Shown: one piece after another, positions 26,089-33,256 of the stretch
Layout: the number at the start of each line of letters is the position of its first letter
Numbering within the stretch: the stretch's first letter is position 1
Assembly: GCF_004331735.1 (NCBI RefSeq)
Contig: NZ_SJSO01000034.1
Coordinates: 1-40,944, forward strand
Reading direction: 5' to 3'
Source of the DNA: Pedobacter psychrodurus
GTDB lineage: Bacteria; Bacteroidota; Bacteroidia; Sphingobacteriales; Sphingobacteriaceae
Length of the DNA stretch: 40,944 bases
Notes under the pieces: generated by a model
Databases searched by the model: none
What the model saw: the letters and a program-made list of their open reading frames with translations, nothing else
What the model was told of the DNA's origin: nothing
Program-made: the position numbers and the translations under genes

Positions 26089-27078
26089 ATGATACCGCAT
26101 AAAATTAAAGCACTCTTTAAATTTATTGATTTTTTGGAGAGTAAAAAAACTGAATTAATAGAAAAATATATCCCACTATGTGATGAAATAAGTAAGCTTG
26201 ATATTCGGAGAAATGAGTTAAAGCCTGACAAAAACTATATTGATAAATTGCAGTATAATGATCTTCAAAATGAAATCCATAACAAATTTGAACCTATTAT
26301 CGAAAATATTTATAACCCTATTACAGAAAAATTAAAAGAATTAGAAATTTGGTCTGGGGACAATGCATTTAGCAGTATTTGGAATAATAACATTTCTTCA
26401 ATCTCGGAAATAAAAAGAGAATTCTCATCCAAAGACGTTACTGAAATTATTAGATATAAGCAATTATATCTAAGTTTTAGAAGTGAAACCAATTCGTCAT
26501 TTCTTTGCCTGTCCTTGATTTTCCACGTCTTGGATGAAATTTTAAAAGAACTATTTGATTTTTTTAAAAATACCAAAACAAATGAGTTTGACAGCTTTGA
26601 AACAAAAACCATCGAGGTTGATAGCATAGAAGAAGCTGTAAAAAGTTTACAGGAGAACCGAGGAAAGAACATCAAATTATCTATCCCTACTAAAACTCTC
26701 TTCAAAAATTCTAACGAAAGAAATATACCAACAAATTTAATAAATGTTAAAAATGAAATAATTATGGGAGATAAATTTGAAAATATACAAAATTCAACGA
26801 TTTATAATCGTTCGACTTTTACAGAAGCATTCAATACTATAAAAACAAATTATAATGAGGAATCAGCACAAGCACTTGAAATAGTAAAGTTCCTTGTAGA
26901 AAAATCTGAAAACAAAGAAGCTGGAGAACTTTTTGATAGTTTTAACGAAGAAGTAAGCAAAGAAAAACCTAAAACATCTGTACTTAAATCTTTATGGGAA
27001 GGTCTAACCAAAATAGTTCCGATGATAACTGAAACGGTAGGATTAGTTGATAAAATAATGCCTTTAATCCATCATTGA
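26089..27078 (+). CDS. Coiled-coil protein with a C-terminal module of unknown function
   Basis: 329 aa, rich in Glu/Lys/Ile/Asn. The N-terminal 230 residues are predicted helical, with long amphipathic stretches (FIDFLESKKTELIEKYIPLC..., LQNEIHNKFEPIIENIYNPI). The C-terminal 100 residues carry MGDKFENIQNSTIYNRS followed by a helical tail and a hydrophobic LTKIVPMITETVGLVDKIM end. The 'GD.F..IQNSTI.NRS' pattern recurs, as I recall, at the C-terminal region of multidomain proteins in Bacteroidota conflict-type loci. Start ATG 26089. It shares its repeat-bounded cassette with the HEPN-like 27167 gene (88 bp later). Confidence 0.65.
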   Translation: MIPHKIKALFKFIDFLESKKTELIEKYIPLCDEISKLDIRRNELKPDKNYIDKLQYNDLQNEIHNKFEPIIENIYNPITEKLKELEIWSGDNAFSSIWNNNISSISEIKREFSSKDVTEIIRYKQLYLSFRSETNSSFLCLSLIFHVLDEILKELFDFFKNTKTNEFDSFETKTIEVDSIEEAVKSLQENRGKNIKLSIPTKTLFKNSNERNIPTNLINVKNEIIMGDKFENIQNSTIYNRSTFTEAFNTIKTNYNEESAQALEIVKFLVEKSENKEAGELFDSFNEEVSKEKPKTSVLKSLWEGLTKIVPMITETVGLVDKIMPLIHH

Positions 27079-27166
27079 AAGACCATCAAAGAACAGAAGT
27101 TACTTAATGTGGATTGAATGCACTAAATTCAACCAAAGATTTTAAATTGAAATTTAGCAATAATTT

Positions 27167-27745
27167 ATGAGCGAAACGAATCCCAAAGAACCCGAATTTC
27201 AATTTCTGACATTAGCATATAATCGTTTTTACGACATTTATGATGAGGTGATGGATGATACGTTTTGGGAAAAAGATGAATGGGAGCGGTTTTCCAAAAT
27301 TAAGCAGGCATTTTCGATTTATGCTGAATTATTAAATTATGAGCCATTGAAGTGGGTTATAGAGAAACTTAAAATTGCCAGACCACCAATGGAATCTGAA
27401 ATAGGAAGTGAACTATTTAAATTCGTTCGTAATGTTGTTGCACACTTTCCATTTTTCAAAAGTTGGGATGAAGTATGGGTAAATATGTCTCTGGTAAATT
27501 GGTATAAAAATGGCCAGACGATAGACAAATTCTTAAAGAAATATGAAGGGCATAAAGAAGTAAAATATCGATTTTGGGAACCTTCAAAAAAGAAAATGAC
27601 ATATTTAACAATAAGTTTTCCAACAGAATATTCTAACGACAATAAAGTTTTCTTTAAGGACATCATTACTGAAAAAGAAGGTGTGAAATTTTCTTTTATT
27701 TTAATGCGTCAAATTATGAATACACAAGTGGAAGAAATAAAATAA
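27167..27745 (+). CDS. Unknown protein with a HEPN-like RNVVAH motif
   Basis: 192 aa, soluble. KFVRNVVAHFPFF gives R88-N-V-V-A-H93, an R-x4-H pattern in the 'RN..AH' form typical of HEPN proteins, within a helical N-terminal ~110 residues. The C-terminal part (KYRFWEPSKKKMTYLTISFPTEYS) is strand-like and unassigned. Second gene of the cassette between repeat copies D and E, so functionally linked to the 26089 product. An RNase role is possible but rests on one motif. Confidence 0.62.
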   Translation: MSETNPKEPEFQFLTLAYNRFYDIYDEVMDDTFWEKDEWERFSKIKQAFSIYAELLNYEPLKWVIEKLKIARPPMESEIGSELFKFVRNVVAHFPFFKSWDEVWVNMSLVNWYKNGQTIDKFLKKYEGHKEVKYRFWEPSKKKMTYLTISFPTEYSNDNKVFFKDIITEKEGVKFSFILMRQIMNTQVEEIK

Positions 27746-27863
27746 CTGAATGGAAAGCTTTTACTTACTATTTTCCAAGATGCAAATAATATCTTCTTAG
27801 AAGAGGAAATTGGCAATATTTTAAATAATGTTAACGAACGAAATGAAATCTGTTTAGCTACTA

Positions 27864-27991
27864 TCCCCCATAAAAGTATAGTTGGTAGTTTCGTTACATC
27901 TTTATTAGAGTAATATTTAAATAAAAAATGAGCATATCCAAAACTCGAACCTACCCCGTTAAATAAAGAAATAAGATTGAATTCTGGATAT
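27864..27991 (+). repeat. Island composite intergenic repeat, copy E
   Basis: Upstream arm CCCCCATAAAAGTATA (27865-27880) with a weak partner TCTTTATTAGAG (about 27899-27910). The core at 27934-27991 reads ATATCCAAAACTC, CCTACCCCGTTAAATAAAG, AAATAAGATT and ends TTCTGGATAT. Followed by TTTG (27992-27995) and AATATATTGC (28011-28020), promoter-like, then a gene 56 bp after the core. Confidence 0.82.
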
Positions 27992-28047
27992 TTTGCTTTC
28001 AGCAAAAATTAATATATTGCCTAACTAAATTAATCACTCAACCTCCC

Positions 28048-29037
28048 ATGACATTAAAAGAAGCCGTATTAAAAAGCTTAGAGGACATAAATAATATTAC
28101 AAATTATTTAGCTGTTCTAAATCATATTCTTGACAAAAAATATTACGACTTTAACGTATCGAAAACCCCAGGCTCAACAATTTCTGCTGTGCTAGGTGAT
28201 TTTATTCGCAATGGCGATAGTAGAGTAAAACGAATTAAACAAGCCGGAGGAACATACTCATACTACCTAACAAAAAACGAACAGAATATCGGGGTTGAAA
28301 TTTTAAGTGGCGACAATGAGGTGCTAACAATAAAACCACTAAAAACGGGTAAATCAAAAACTTACGAAGAAAGAGATTTACATAAGCTTCTAAGTAGTTA
28401 TCTCAAAAACACAGATACTTACTCAAAGACCATTTTTCATGAACAATCGAACGGAAAGGATAGTAACCAAATTTGGACACATCCTGACATGGTTGGAATT
28501 AAATTTTTAACCCTACAAACAAAAGCTAGTCAAAATTTTTTAAAGTCAATTAATCGTGTTGACACCTTCAAGATTAGCTCTTATGAACTTAAGAGAGAAA
28601 TTAACAGTGATAGCGAACTCAAAAAAGCTTTCTTTCAGGCTGTTTCGAATTCAAGCTGGGCGAATTATGGTTATTTAGTGGCCTTTGAATTTAGCGATAG
28701 TTTGAATGAAGAAATGGCAAGATTAAACCAATCTTTCGGAATCGGGATTATTGAACTTAACGCGAATCCATATCAAAGCAAGGTACTTTATCCTTCTATT
28801 TTTCGTGACTTAGATTTTAAGACGATCGATAAACTTTGTAAAATGAACAAGGAATTTGAGAAATTCATAGATCAAACTGAAAAATTAATGACAGCAAGTG
28901 AAAAATATGTTTCGGGTGCAGAAAAAGAATTAGATGAATTCTGTGACCACTATTTTGCAAACGACACAGAAGTTGAAAACTATTGTAAAGAGAAGCATAT
29001 ATTATCAATTGAAGATTTAGAACAATTAAGAGATTAA
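28048..29037 (+). CDS. HrgA-like protein: HARE-HTH domain plus COG2958-type region
   Basis: 329 aa. The N-terminal ~80 residues (MTLKEAVLKSLEDINNITNYLAVLNHILDKKYYDF...TISAVLGDFIRNGDSRVKRI...GGTYSYYLT) fit a HARE-type winged helix-turn-helix, proposed in the literature to recognise modified DNA. The C-terminal region (LHKLLSSYLKNT.....IFHEQSNGKDSNQIWTHPDMVGIKF, then FEFSDSLNEEMARLNQSFGIGIIELN) matches HrgA/COG2958 proteins, which accompany restriction-modification genes and look nuclease-like (E.....W.HPD..G). No methylase is adjacent. The next gene, 44 bp on, has the same N-terminal domain type. Confidence 0.8.
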   Translation: MTLKEAVLKSLEDINNITNYLAVLNHILDKKYYDFNVSKTPGSTISAVLGDFIRNGDSRVKRIKQAGGTYSYYLTKNEQNIGVEILSGDNEVLTIKPLKTGKSKTYEERDLHKLLSSYLKNTDTYSKTIFHEQSNGKDSNQIWTHPDMVGIKFLTLQTKASQNFLKSINRVDTFKISSYELKREINSDSELKKAFFQAVSNSSWANYGYLVAFEFSDSLNEEMARLNQSFGIGIIELNANPYQSKVLYPSIFRDLDFKTIDKLCKMNKEFEKFIDQTEKLMTASEKYVSGAEKELDEFCDHYFANDTEVENYCKEKHILSIEDLEQLRD

Positions 29038-29081
29038 AATTAATCTGGTAAATGTTTTAAACCACTTTTATAAATTCCTTT

Positions 29082-29846
29082 ATGACGTTACACGAAGCTA
29101 TAGCAAAACTTTTGCGAGAAATTGGACGACCGATGACAACCCATGAAATTGCAGATAAATTAAATGAAAATGGTTGGTATCATAAAAAGGATAACTCAAC
29201 AATTCAGGCATTTCAGATTCATGGCAGAACGAAAAACTATGCGACTACTTTTCATCGTGACGGTTCGACTGTTTCTCTAATCGGACAATCAGCAATGGAT
29301 AGCAAAAAGTCAACACCAGAAAAACCAGAAACCGCTAAGCAAATAATTGAGGTAGCCGAGAAACACACTAAAACTTCATTCGCTCCAATTTCAAATATCT
29401 CCACGACCATTTTAATTTTAGGAACGATGCCTGGGGACAAATCTCTTGAAATTGGGGAATATTATGGACATTCACGAAACAGGTTTTGGAAGATCATTTC
29501 GGCCATTACAGGAAATGAGTTACCAATCTTATACTCGGATAAAAAATTACTTTTATTAAAATCAAATATTGGCATTTGGGACGTAGCGCACAAAGCAAAT
29601 AGAAAAGGCAGTCTTGACAGTGCAATTGAAGATGAAGAGCCAAATGATTTAGATGGATTTATCGCAACCCACAAAAAATTAAAAGTTATCGCTTTCAATG
29701 GATCAAAATCGCAAGCACTTTTTGACAAGCATTTCGACAGGAAAAGCGGAATAAAATATATCTCTTTACCAAGTACAAGCCCAGCAAATACGGGAATTGA
29801 CTATAACTCCATTTCCAAACAGTGGCGACAACTACTACTCATTTAG
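29082..29846 (+). CDS. HARE-HTH fused to a family-6-type DNA glycosylase (deoxyinosine/uracil)
   Basis: 254 aa. Residues 1-66 form a HARE-HTH (TLHEAIAKLLREIGRPMTTHEIADKLNENGWY). A low-complexity linker (about 70-104) leads to a UDG-superfamily domain at 105-254. That domain has LGTMPG (113-118), SLEIGEYYGHSRNRFW (121-136), LKSNIGIWDV, VIAFNGSKS (202-210) and LPSTSPAN (229-236), the pattern of DNA-deoxyinosine glycosylases (UDG family 6). It is expected to excise a deaminated or modified base. Fusion to a modified-DNA reader and pairing with the HrgA-like gene (44 bp apart, same cassette) point to targeting of unusual bases, possibly in phage DNA. The substrate is unknown. Confidence 0.85.
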   Translation: MTLHEAIAKLLREIGRPMTTHEIADKLNENGWYHKKDNSTIQAFQIHGRTKNYATTFHRDGSTVSLIGQSAMDSKKSTPEKPETAKQIIEVAEKHTKTSFAPISNISTTILILGTMPGDKSLEIGEYYGHSRNRFWKIISAITGNELPILYSDKKLLLLKSNIGIWDVAHKANRKGSLDSAIEDEEPNDLDGFIATHKKLKVIAFNGSKSQALFDKHFDRKSGIKYISLPSTSPANTGIDYNSISKQWRQLLLI

Positions 29847-30376
29847 CCTACATACGAATTTGACTTAAAATTTTCGGATTGATAGTAAAAGCATAAACAA
29901 GGGCTATTCTAATCTTTAAAGCCTCATTATCGATAGATAGCGGAAAAATATATTTACAATAGCCTAATCAAAAGTACTAGATTGAATTCTGATATTGCGG
30001 AGGTTTATAAGATCAAAACAGACAAATTAATGACGATAAGAAGTAACTAGAAGAGACAGAATATCAGTAATTTTTCGTACCTTCATGCCAAGCATTCCGA
30101 GTCAATACCCATGCTGTATCCCTCGTCTTTTTGCTTTCTCCAAACTTCTTCGTGGTTGTTTCCCCTCCTAAAGGTAAAGGAACAAGTTCGTGTGAAATTT
30201 TTTTGAAAATTCGCTCAAATTTTTGCTACAAATGCGATCAAAATCCATTAATTTTTATCTATCTGCTAATCGTCCTTTAATTAAAGGGAAGTGACCTTGG
30301 ACTGATTCCGTGAAAGTTTAATTATCTTCATCCCTATCTTTTATAAGGGTAGTCTTCCCAACAAATCTTAACACTG
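29847..30376. other. Intergenic stretch before repeat copy F
   Basis: No supported gene. Contents: arm-like TCCCCTCCTAAAGGTAAAGG (30161-30180), the perfect 14-bp palindrome CCTTTAATTAAAGG (30274-30287), and CTATCTTTTATAAGGGTAG (30334-30352), the partner arm. On the minus strand, 30060-30230 reads as protein-like in more than one frame, so it may be a gene relic. Confidence 0.4.
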
Positions 30377-30435
30377 AATACCCAAAACGTAAACTTCCCC
30401 CCTAAATAAAGAGATTATAACCTTTTTTGGATATT
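30377..30435 (+). repeat. Island intergenic repeat, copy F
   Basis: Starts AATACCCAAAACG, keeps CCCCCCTAAATAAAGAG in the middle and ends TTTTTTGGATATT. The next gene starts 70 bp later. Confidence 0.78.
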
Positions 30436-30505
30436 ATGTCAAATCGTTGAAATTAATCTTATTGAATTGCTACTTTAGCTTCAGTAAAGGTAACTATCCA
30501 ATTAT

Positions 30506-31147
30506 ATGCAGAGAGCAAAGAATATACAACGACTAATAAACCTAACTTGTGTTAATCGACGTAGTGGAAATCCGCACCTGATACTTTCGCCAGTTTATTA
30601 CTCGATTTGGGATGATAATAAAGTCGAAAGAAATACTGATATAATACAAGCTGTTGTCTGTAGTCCACCATACATTATTTGTTTTATAAAGGTTCCTTAT
30701 AATAACCACTACGGAAATGTTTACCACATAGAAGAATTGGTTGCTTTCACAGATAAGGAAGGTAATTTATTGGATTTTTTGGCTCTTAATAACTGGAAAA
30801 TAACAAGTTTCGGAATAGATTCTGAAGGCTACATTAATGGGGTTAGCTTATTATCAAATGATGATGTGAATTTTATTTTAAAACCTTCAAACTCGAAGTC
30901 AAGACTGAAATTTCAACATCACTGGCAGATGTTAATTGAAATAGATAAAAATTGCAATACGCCTATTGAAGCAAAATTATATCAAGATTTTTTCATTACA
31001 AAAAATAAGCTCGATAAGGCGGAATTATCAATTACTGATTTCAAAGAACAGTTGGATAGAAAAGATGATATCATTTCGCAATATGAAGAGCTGTTAGAAA
31101 AATTTCAAGAAATAGTGGAGAAAAGCGAAACAATATCCAAAACTTAA
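30506..31147 (+). CDS. Unknown island protein with C-terminal coiled coil
   Basis: 213 aa, soluble. The N-terminal ~150 residues mix strands and helices (LILSPVYYSIWDDNKVERN, YHIEELVAFTDKEGNLLDF). The C-terminal ~50 residues are a coiled coil (KLDKAELSITDFKEQLDRKDDIISQYEELLEKFQEIVEK). No family recognised. It is the only gene between repeat copies F and G, and its last codons overlap the first bases of copy G, so the stop codon lies inside the repeat. Confidence 0.65.
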   Translation: MQRAKNIQRLINLTCVNRRSGNPHLILSPVYYSIWDDNKVERNTDIIQAVVCSPPYIICFIKVPYNNHYGNVYHIEELVAFTDKEGNLLDFLALNNWKITSFGIDSEGYINGVSLLSNDDVNFILKPSNSKSRLKFQHHWQMLIEIDKNCNTPIEAKLYQDFFITKNKLDKAELSITDFKEQLDRKDDIISQYEELLEKFQEIVEKSETISKT

Positions 31148-31190
31148 ACCTAGCTCTTAACTAAAGAAATAAGATTAAGTTTTGGATATA
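31132..31190 (+). repeat. Island intergenic repeat, copy G
   Basis: ATATCCAAAACTT (from 31133), AACCTAGCTCTTAACTAAAG, AAATAAGATT, ending GTTTTGGATAT. It overlaps the stop of the preceding gene and ends 9 bp before the integrase stop codon, so it is the last copy in the island. Confidence 0.78.
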
Positions 31191-31198
31191 AATTTTAG

Positions 31199-32359
31199 TT
31201 ATAGCTCTGGTAAAACATCTTTTAAACGCTCGTCACTAATTTCGCCTAAGCCACGTAGATAGTTTAGCGTTACAATCATATTGGAGTGCTGTAGTAATTG
31301 TTGTAAAATATCTAGGTCTTTCGTTTTACGATATACGTTTACGGCTGCTGTGTGACGAAAAGAATAAATGGTTTGATCTTTTTTGATAATTCCCTTCTTC
31401 AACATAATGCTTTTAGCTCTTGACCATTGAGTCCTAAAGTAATCATTATTAAATGGCTCATTTGTAAGTGAGAAAATATTGTTTTCACCATCGGAGGTTT
31501 CGTTAATACGCTTTGCAAGTTCAATTTTAATATAATTGGGAATAAATACATTACGATTTCTGCCACTCTTGTTTTCTTTACCTGACAAGTTAATTTGTTC
31601 CAAATCCTCTGAAATATGTTTTTTTGTTAACAGCCTGACCTCCTCATGTGGTCGTAAAAAACAACCATAGGTAATCAAACAACATAAATGCAGATTTGGG
31701 TACTCAGCTTTCAAAAAATTAAGAACGGAGTTTAATTCATCTTTGGTATATGTTTGATGAAGAACAGATTTCGTCTTCAAACTTTTAGTACTTAAAACGA
31801 GATTTTTACTGGCGAAGCCCATTCGCAACATTTCTGAAAAAAACACAGACAGCGACCTTCTTTTATTCATATAATTGCGGTTGGAACTTTTGAAGTTGCT
31901 CAAGAAATTCTCTATATATCTACTATCTAGACTTTTAACATATTGATTTAATATTGATGGCGGTAGAAAATTAATGAATCGTTCGTGCAGACTAGAAAGA
32001 TCACGCTTATAGGTTCTACTATATTCAGATTTAAGCTTTTCCTCCAAGACAATATCTAGGGCATCTCTCAAACTAATGTTTTTTTGGTTGTCAAATTCAT
32101 AAGGAGACCATCCCGAGGTTAAAGACTTTTTGAATTCAAAGCAGAGTCGATTCAATAATCGTTTTCTATCAGTTAGCGTTTTAGAGTAATTAGGATTGAT
32201 GTCAAGTTTTAGCTTCTTGCCATTATACTCACGAAACCTTTTGCCATCATAGTAAAAGGTAATGTACGATCTTATAGATAAGTCGTCGTTTAAAATAATT
32301 TTAGGATCTGTAAACATTTTTTGGCGCATTAAATAATGCAGATGTTTACTTCTACGCAA
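31199..32359 (-). CDS. Tyrosine recombinase (island integrase)
   Basis: 386 aa. N-terminal SAM-like DNA-binding region (about 95-185) followed by a catalytic domain with Arg236 (FLRPHEEVRLL), a YSFRHTAAV box in which R335 follows Y332 (so the usual His of HxxR is Tyr), His358 (LLQHSN) and nucleophile Tyr367 (TLNYLRG). This is a typical Bacteroidota phage/conjugative-element integrase. It is transcribed leftward from 41 bp inside attR, toward the cargo; the start could also be Met11. It should catalyse integration into and excision from the tRNA-Met gene. No excisionase gene was found. Confidence 0.93.
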   Translation of the reverse strand: MRRSKHLHYLMRQKMFTDPKIILNDDLSIRSYITFYYDGKRFREYNGKKLKLDINPNYSKTLTDRKRLLNRLCFEFKKSLTSGWSPYEFDNQKNISLRDALDIVLEEKLKSEYSRTYKRDLSSLHERFINFLPPSILNQYVKSLDSRYIENFLSNFKSSNRNYMNKRRSLSVFFSEMLRMGFASKNLVLSTKSLKTKSVLHQTYTKDELNSVLNFLKAEYPNLHLCCLITYGCFLRPHEEVRLLTKKHISEDLEQINLSGKENKSGRNRNVFIPNYIKIELAKRINETSDGENNIFSLTNEPFNNDYFRTQWSRAKSIMLKKGIIKKDQTIYSFRHTAAVNVYRKTKDLDILQQLLQHSNMIVTLNYLRGLGEISDERLKDVLPEL

Positions 32360-32399
32360 TAAAAGATTAACTAACAGACAATTACAAACTAGCAGGACA

Positions 32400-32443
32400 A
32401 TTCATAACCCTGAGGTCGGCAGTTCGATCCTGCTCCCCGCTAC
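32400..32443 (+). repeat. attR, 44-bp direct repeat of tRNA-Met 3' part
   Basis: Identical to 13124-13167. It is followed by CA (making A-CCA with the last repeat bases) and the original tRNA terminator, marking the right border of the island. Confidence 0.93.
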
Positions 32444-32454
32444 CAAATCAGCAA

Positions 32455-32505
32455 AAAGCCTTGAAAGTCGAACTTTTAGTACTTTCAAGGCTTTCTTATT
32501 TTTCA
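32455..32505 (+). terminator. Original chromosomal tRNA-Met terminator
   Basis: AAAGCCTTGAAAGT / ACTTTCAAGGCTTT, a 14-bp stem around a 12-nt loop, followed by CTTATTTTTC. It now sits 19 kb from the tRNA it served. Confidence 0.82.
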
Positions 32506-32638
32506 ACGAACTACAGCTATACTGTAACGCACTGATAACAAGCCAATTATTAGTTCGACTCCGCTTCAGTCAACCCAATCGGAAATCACTACGTTACACT
32601 GATAATCAGAATTTTAAGGTTCGACTATCTTCAAAAGA

Positions 32639-32827
32639 TCAAGTTACTGGTCGTTGCTTTTCTTTTTTAAAATGGTCGTAAAGAACTATTTCTGTTAGCT
32701 TTTTAATTGTCTGTATTACCTCACTAGCTTGGTTATCTGAAAAATGAGCAAAAATCGGGTAGGATTTTACTTCGTCTGTTGTAAGATCATGTAATCGATT
32801 TGGATCTATGTTCTCTGTGTTTTCCAT
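32639..32827 (-). CDS. Small acidic/helical protein of unknown function
   Basis: 62 aa, start ATG 32827. Helical C-terminus DNQASEVIQTIKKLTEIVLYDHFKKEK. It resembles many short Bacteroidota accessory proteins with a 'TIKxLxxIVYxxFKKE' helix, but no family name is secure. It lies 64 bp after the 56-aa gene at 32892-33062 on the same strand; the two probably form a two-gene unit. Confidence 0.6.
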   Translation of the reverse strand: MENTENIDPNRLHDLTTDEVKSYPIFAHFSDNQASEVIQTIKKLTEIVLYDHFKKEKQRPVT

Positions 32828-32891
32828 AGTGTCAATAGTTTTAAAAATTAAAGTGTTGTCTGGCCAAATAGGTTATACCCACTGGACATAA

Positions 32892-33062
32892 TCAAAAGAC
32901 TTTTGAAGATGATTTGATCCGTTCCATAAAACGGAGGTTCGCCAACAAATACATAAAATCAAGTATGGCAATGGCTTTTTCAGGATTTACATTGACACCT
33001 TGTTTGCCCAAGATTGTAACCGCCTTCTGTGGGATTATTTTTTTGGAACTAGGAATAATCAT
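32892..33062 (-). CDS. Small helical protein (56 aa)
   Basis: Short gene from ATG 33062 to TGA 32892-32894. The protein has two helices: PQKAVTILGKQGVNVNPEKA and IAILDFMYLLANLRF. The pattern 'AV.IL...G..V..E.A..ILDF.Y.LA' is shared by many short Bacteroidota proteins next to mobile DNA and, in part, by the 41-aa frame inside the island at 22106. Function unknown. Confidence 0.6.
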   Translation of the reverse strand: MIIPSSKKIIPQKAVTILGKQGVNVNPEKAIAILDFMYLLANLRFMERIKSSSKVF

Positions 33063-33256
33063 TTTTGTTTTTTAGTGAACATCAAAAGTGACTACTATTA
33101 TTGTGGCATGGGATTCCATTTTTGACTGGTAGTAACCCTCATGTAATATTCGGCAATGCTTAATAAATGTACTGTTAACTAAAGTAAGCTTTTACGCTAT
33201 GCTGCTTGCAAAGAAATACTATTTATCACTTTAACTTGAAGGCATCAAGTCAGTTA

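Larger units (their letters stand above)
13124..32443. mobile_element. tRNA-Met-integrated genomic island (~19.3 kb)
   Basis: Bounded by 44-bp direct repeats of the tRNA-Met 3' region, with a tyrosine recombinase gene ending its 5' side 41 bp from the right repeat. The content is AT-rich and made mostly of unknown or defence-like genes. There is a helicase-like protein and a RadC/JAB protein but no visible relaxase, conjugation machinery, capsid or portal gene. This suggests a satellite-like or mobilisable element, or a degenerate one that depends on helper functions. Cargo genes are preceded by a repeated 57-60 bp intergenic motif described separately. Confidence 0.92.

Noticed and set aside
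13433..31190. CRISPR array interpretation of the island repeats
   Set aside because: Copies are kilobases apart with genes between them and there are no cas genes.
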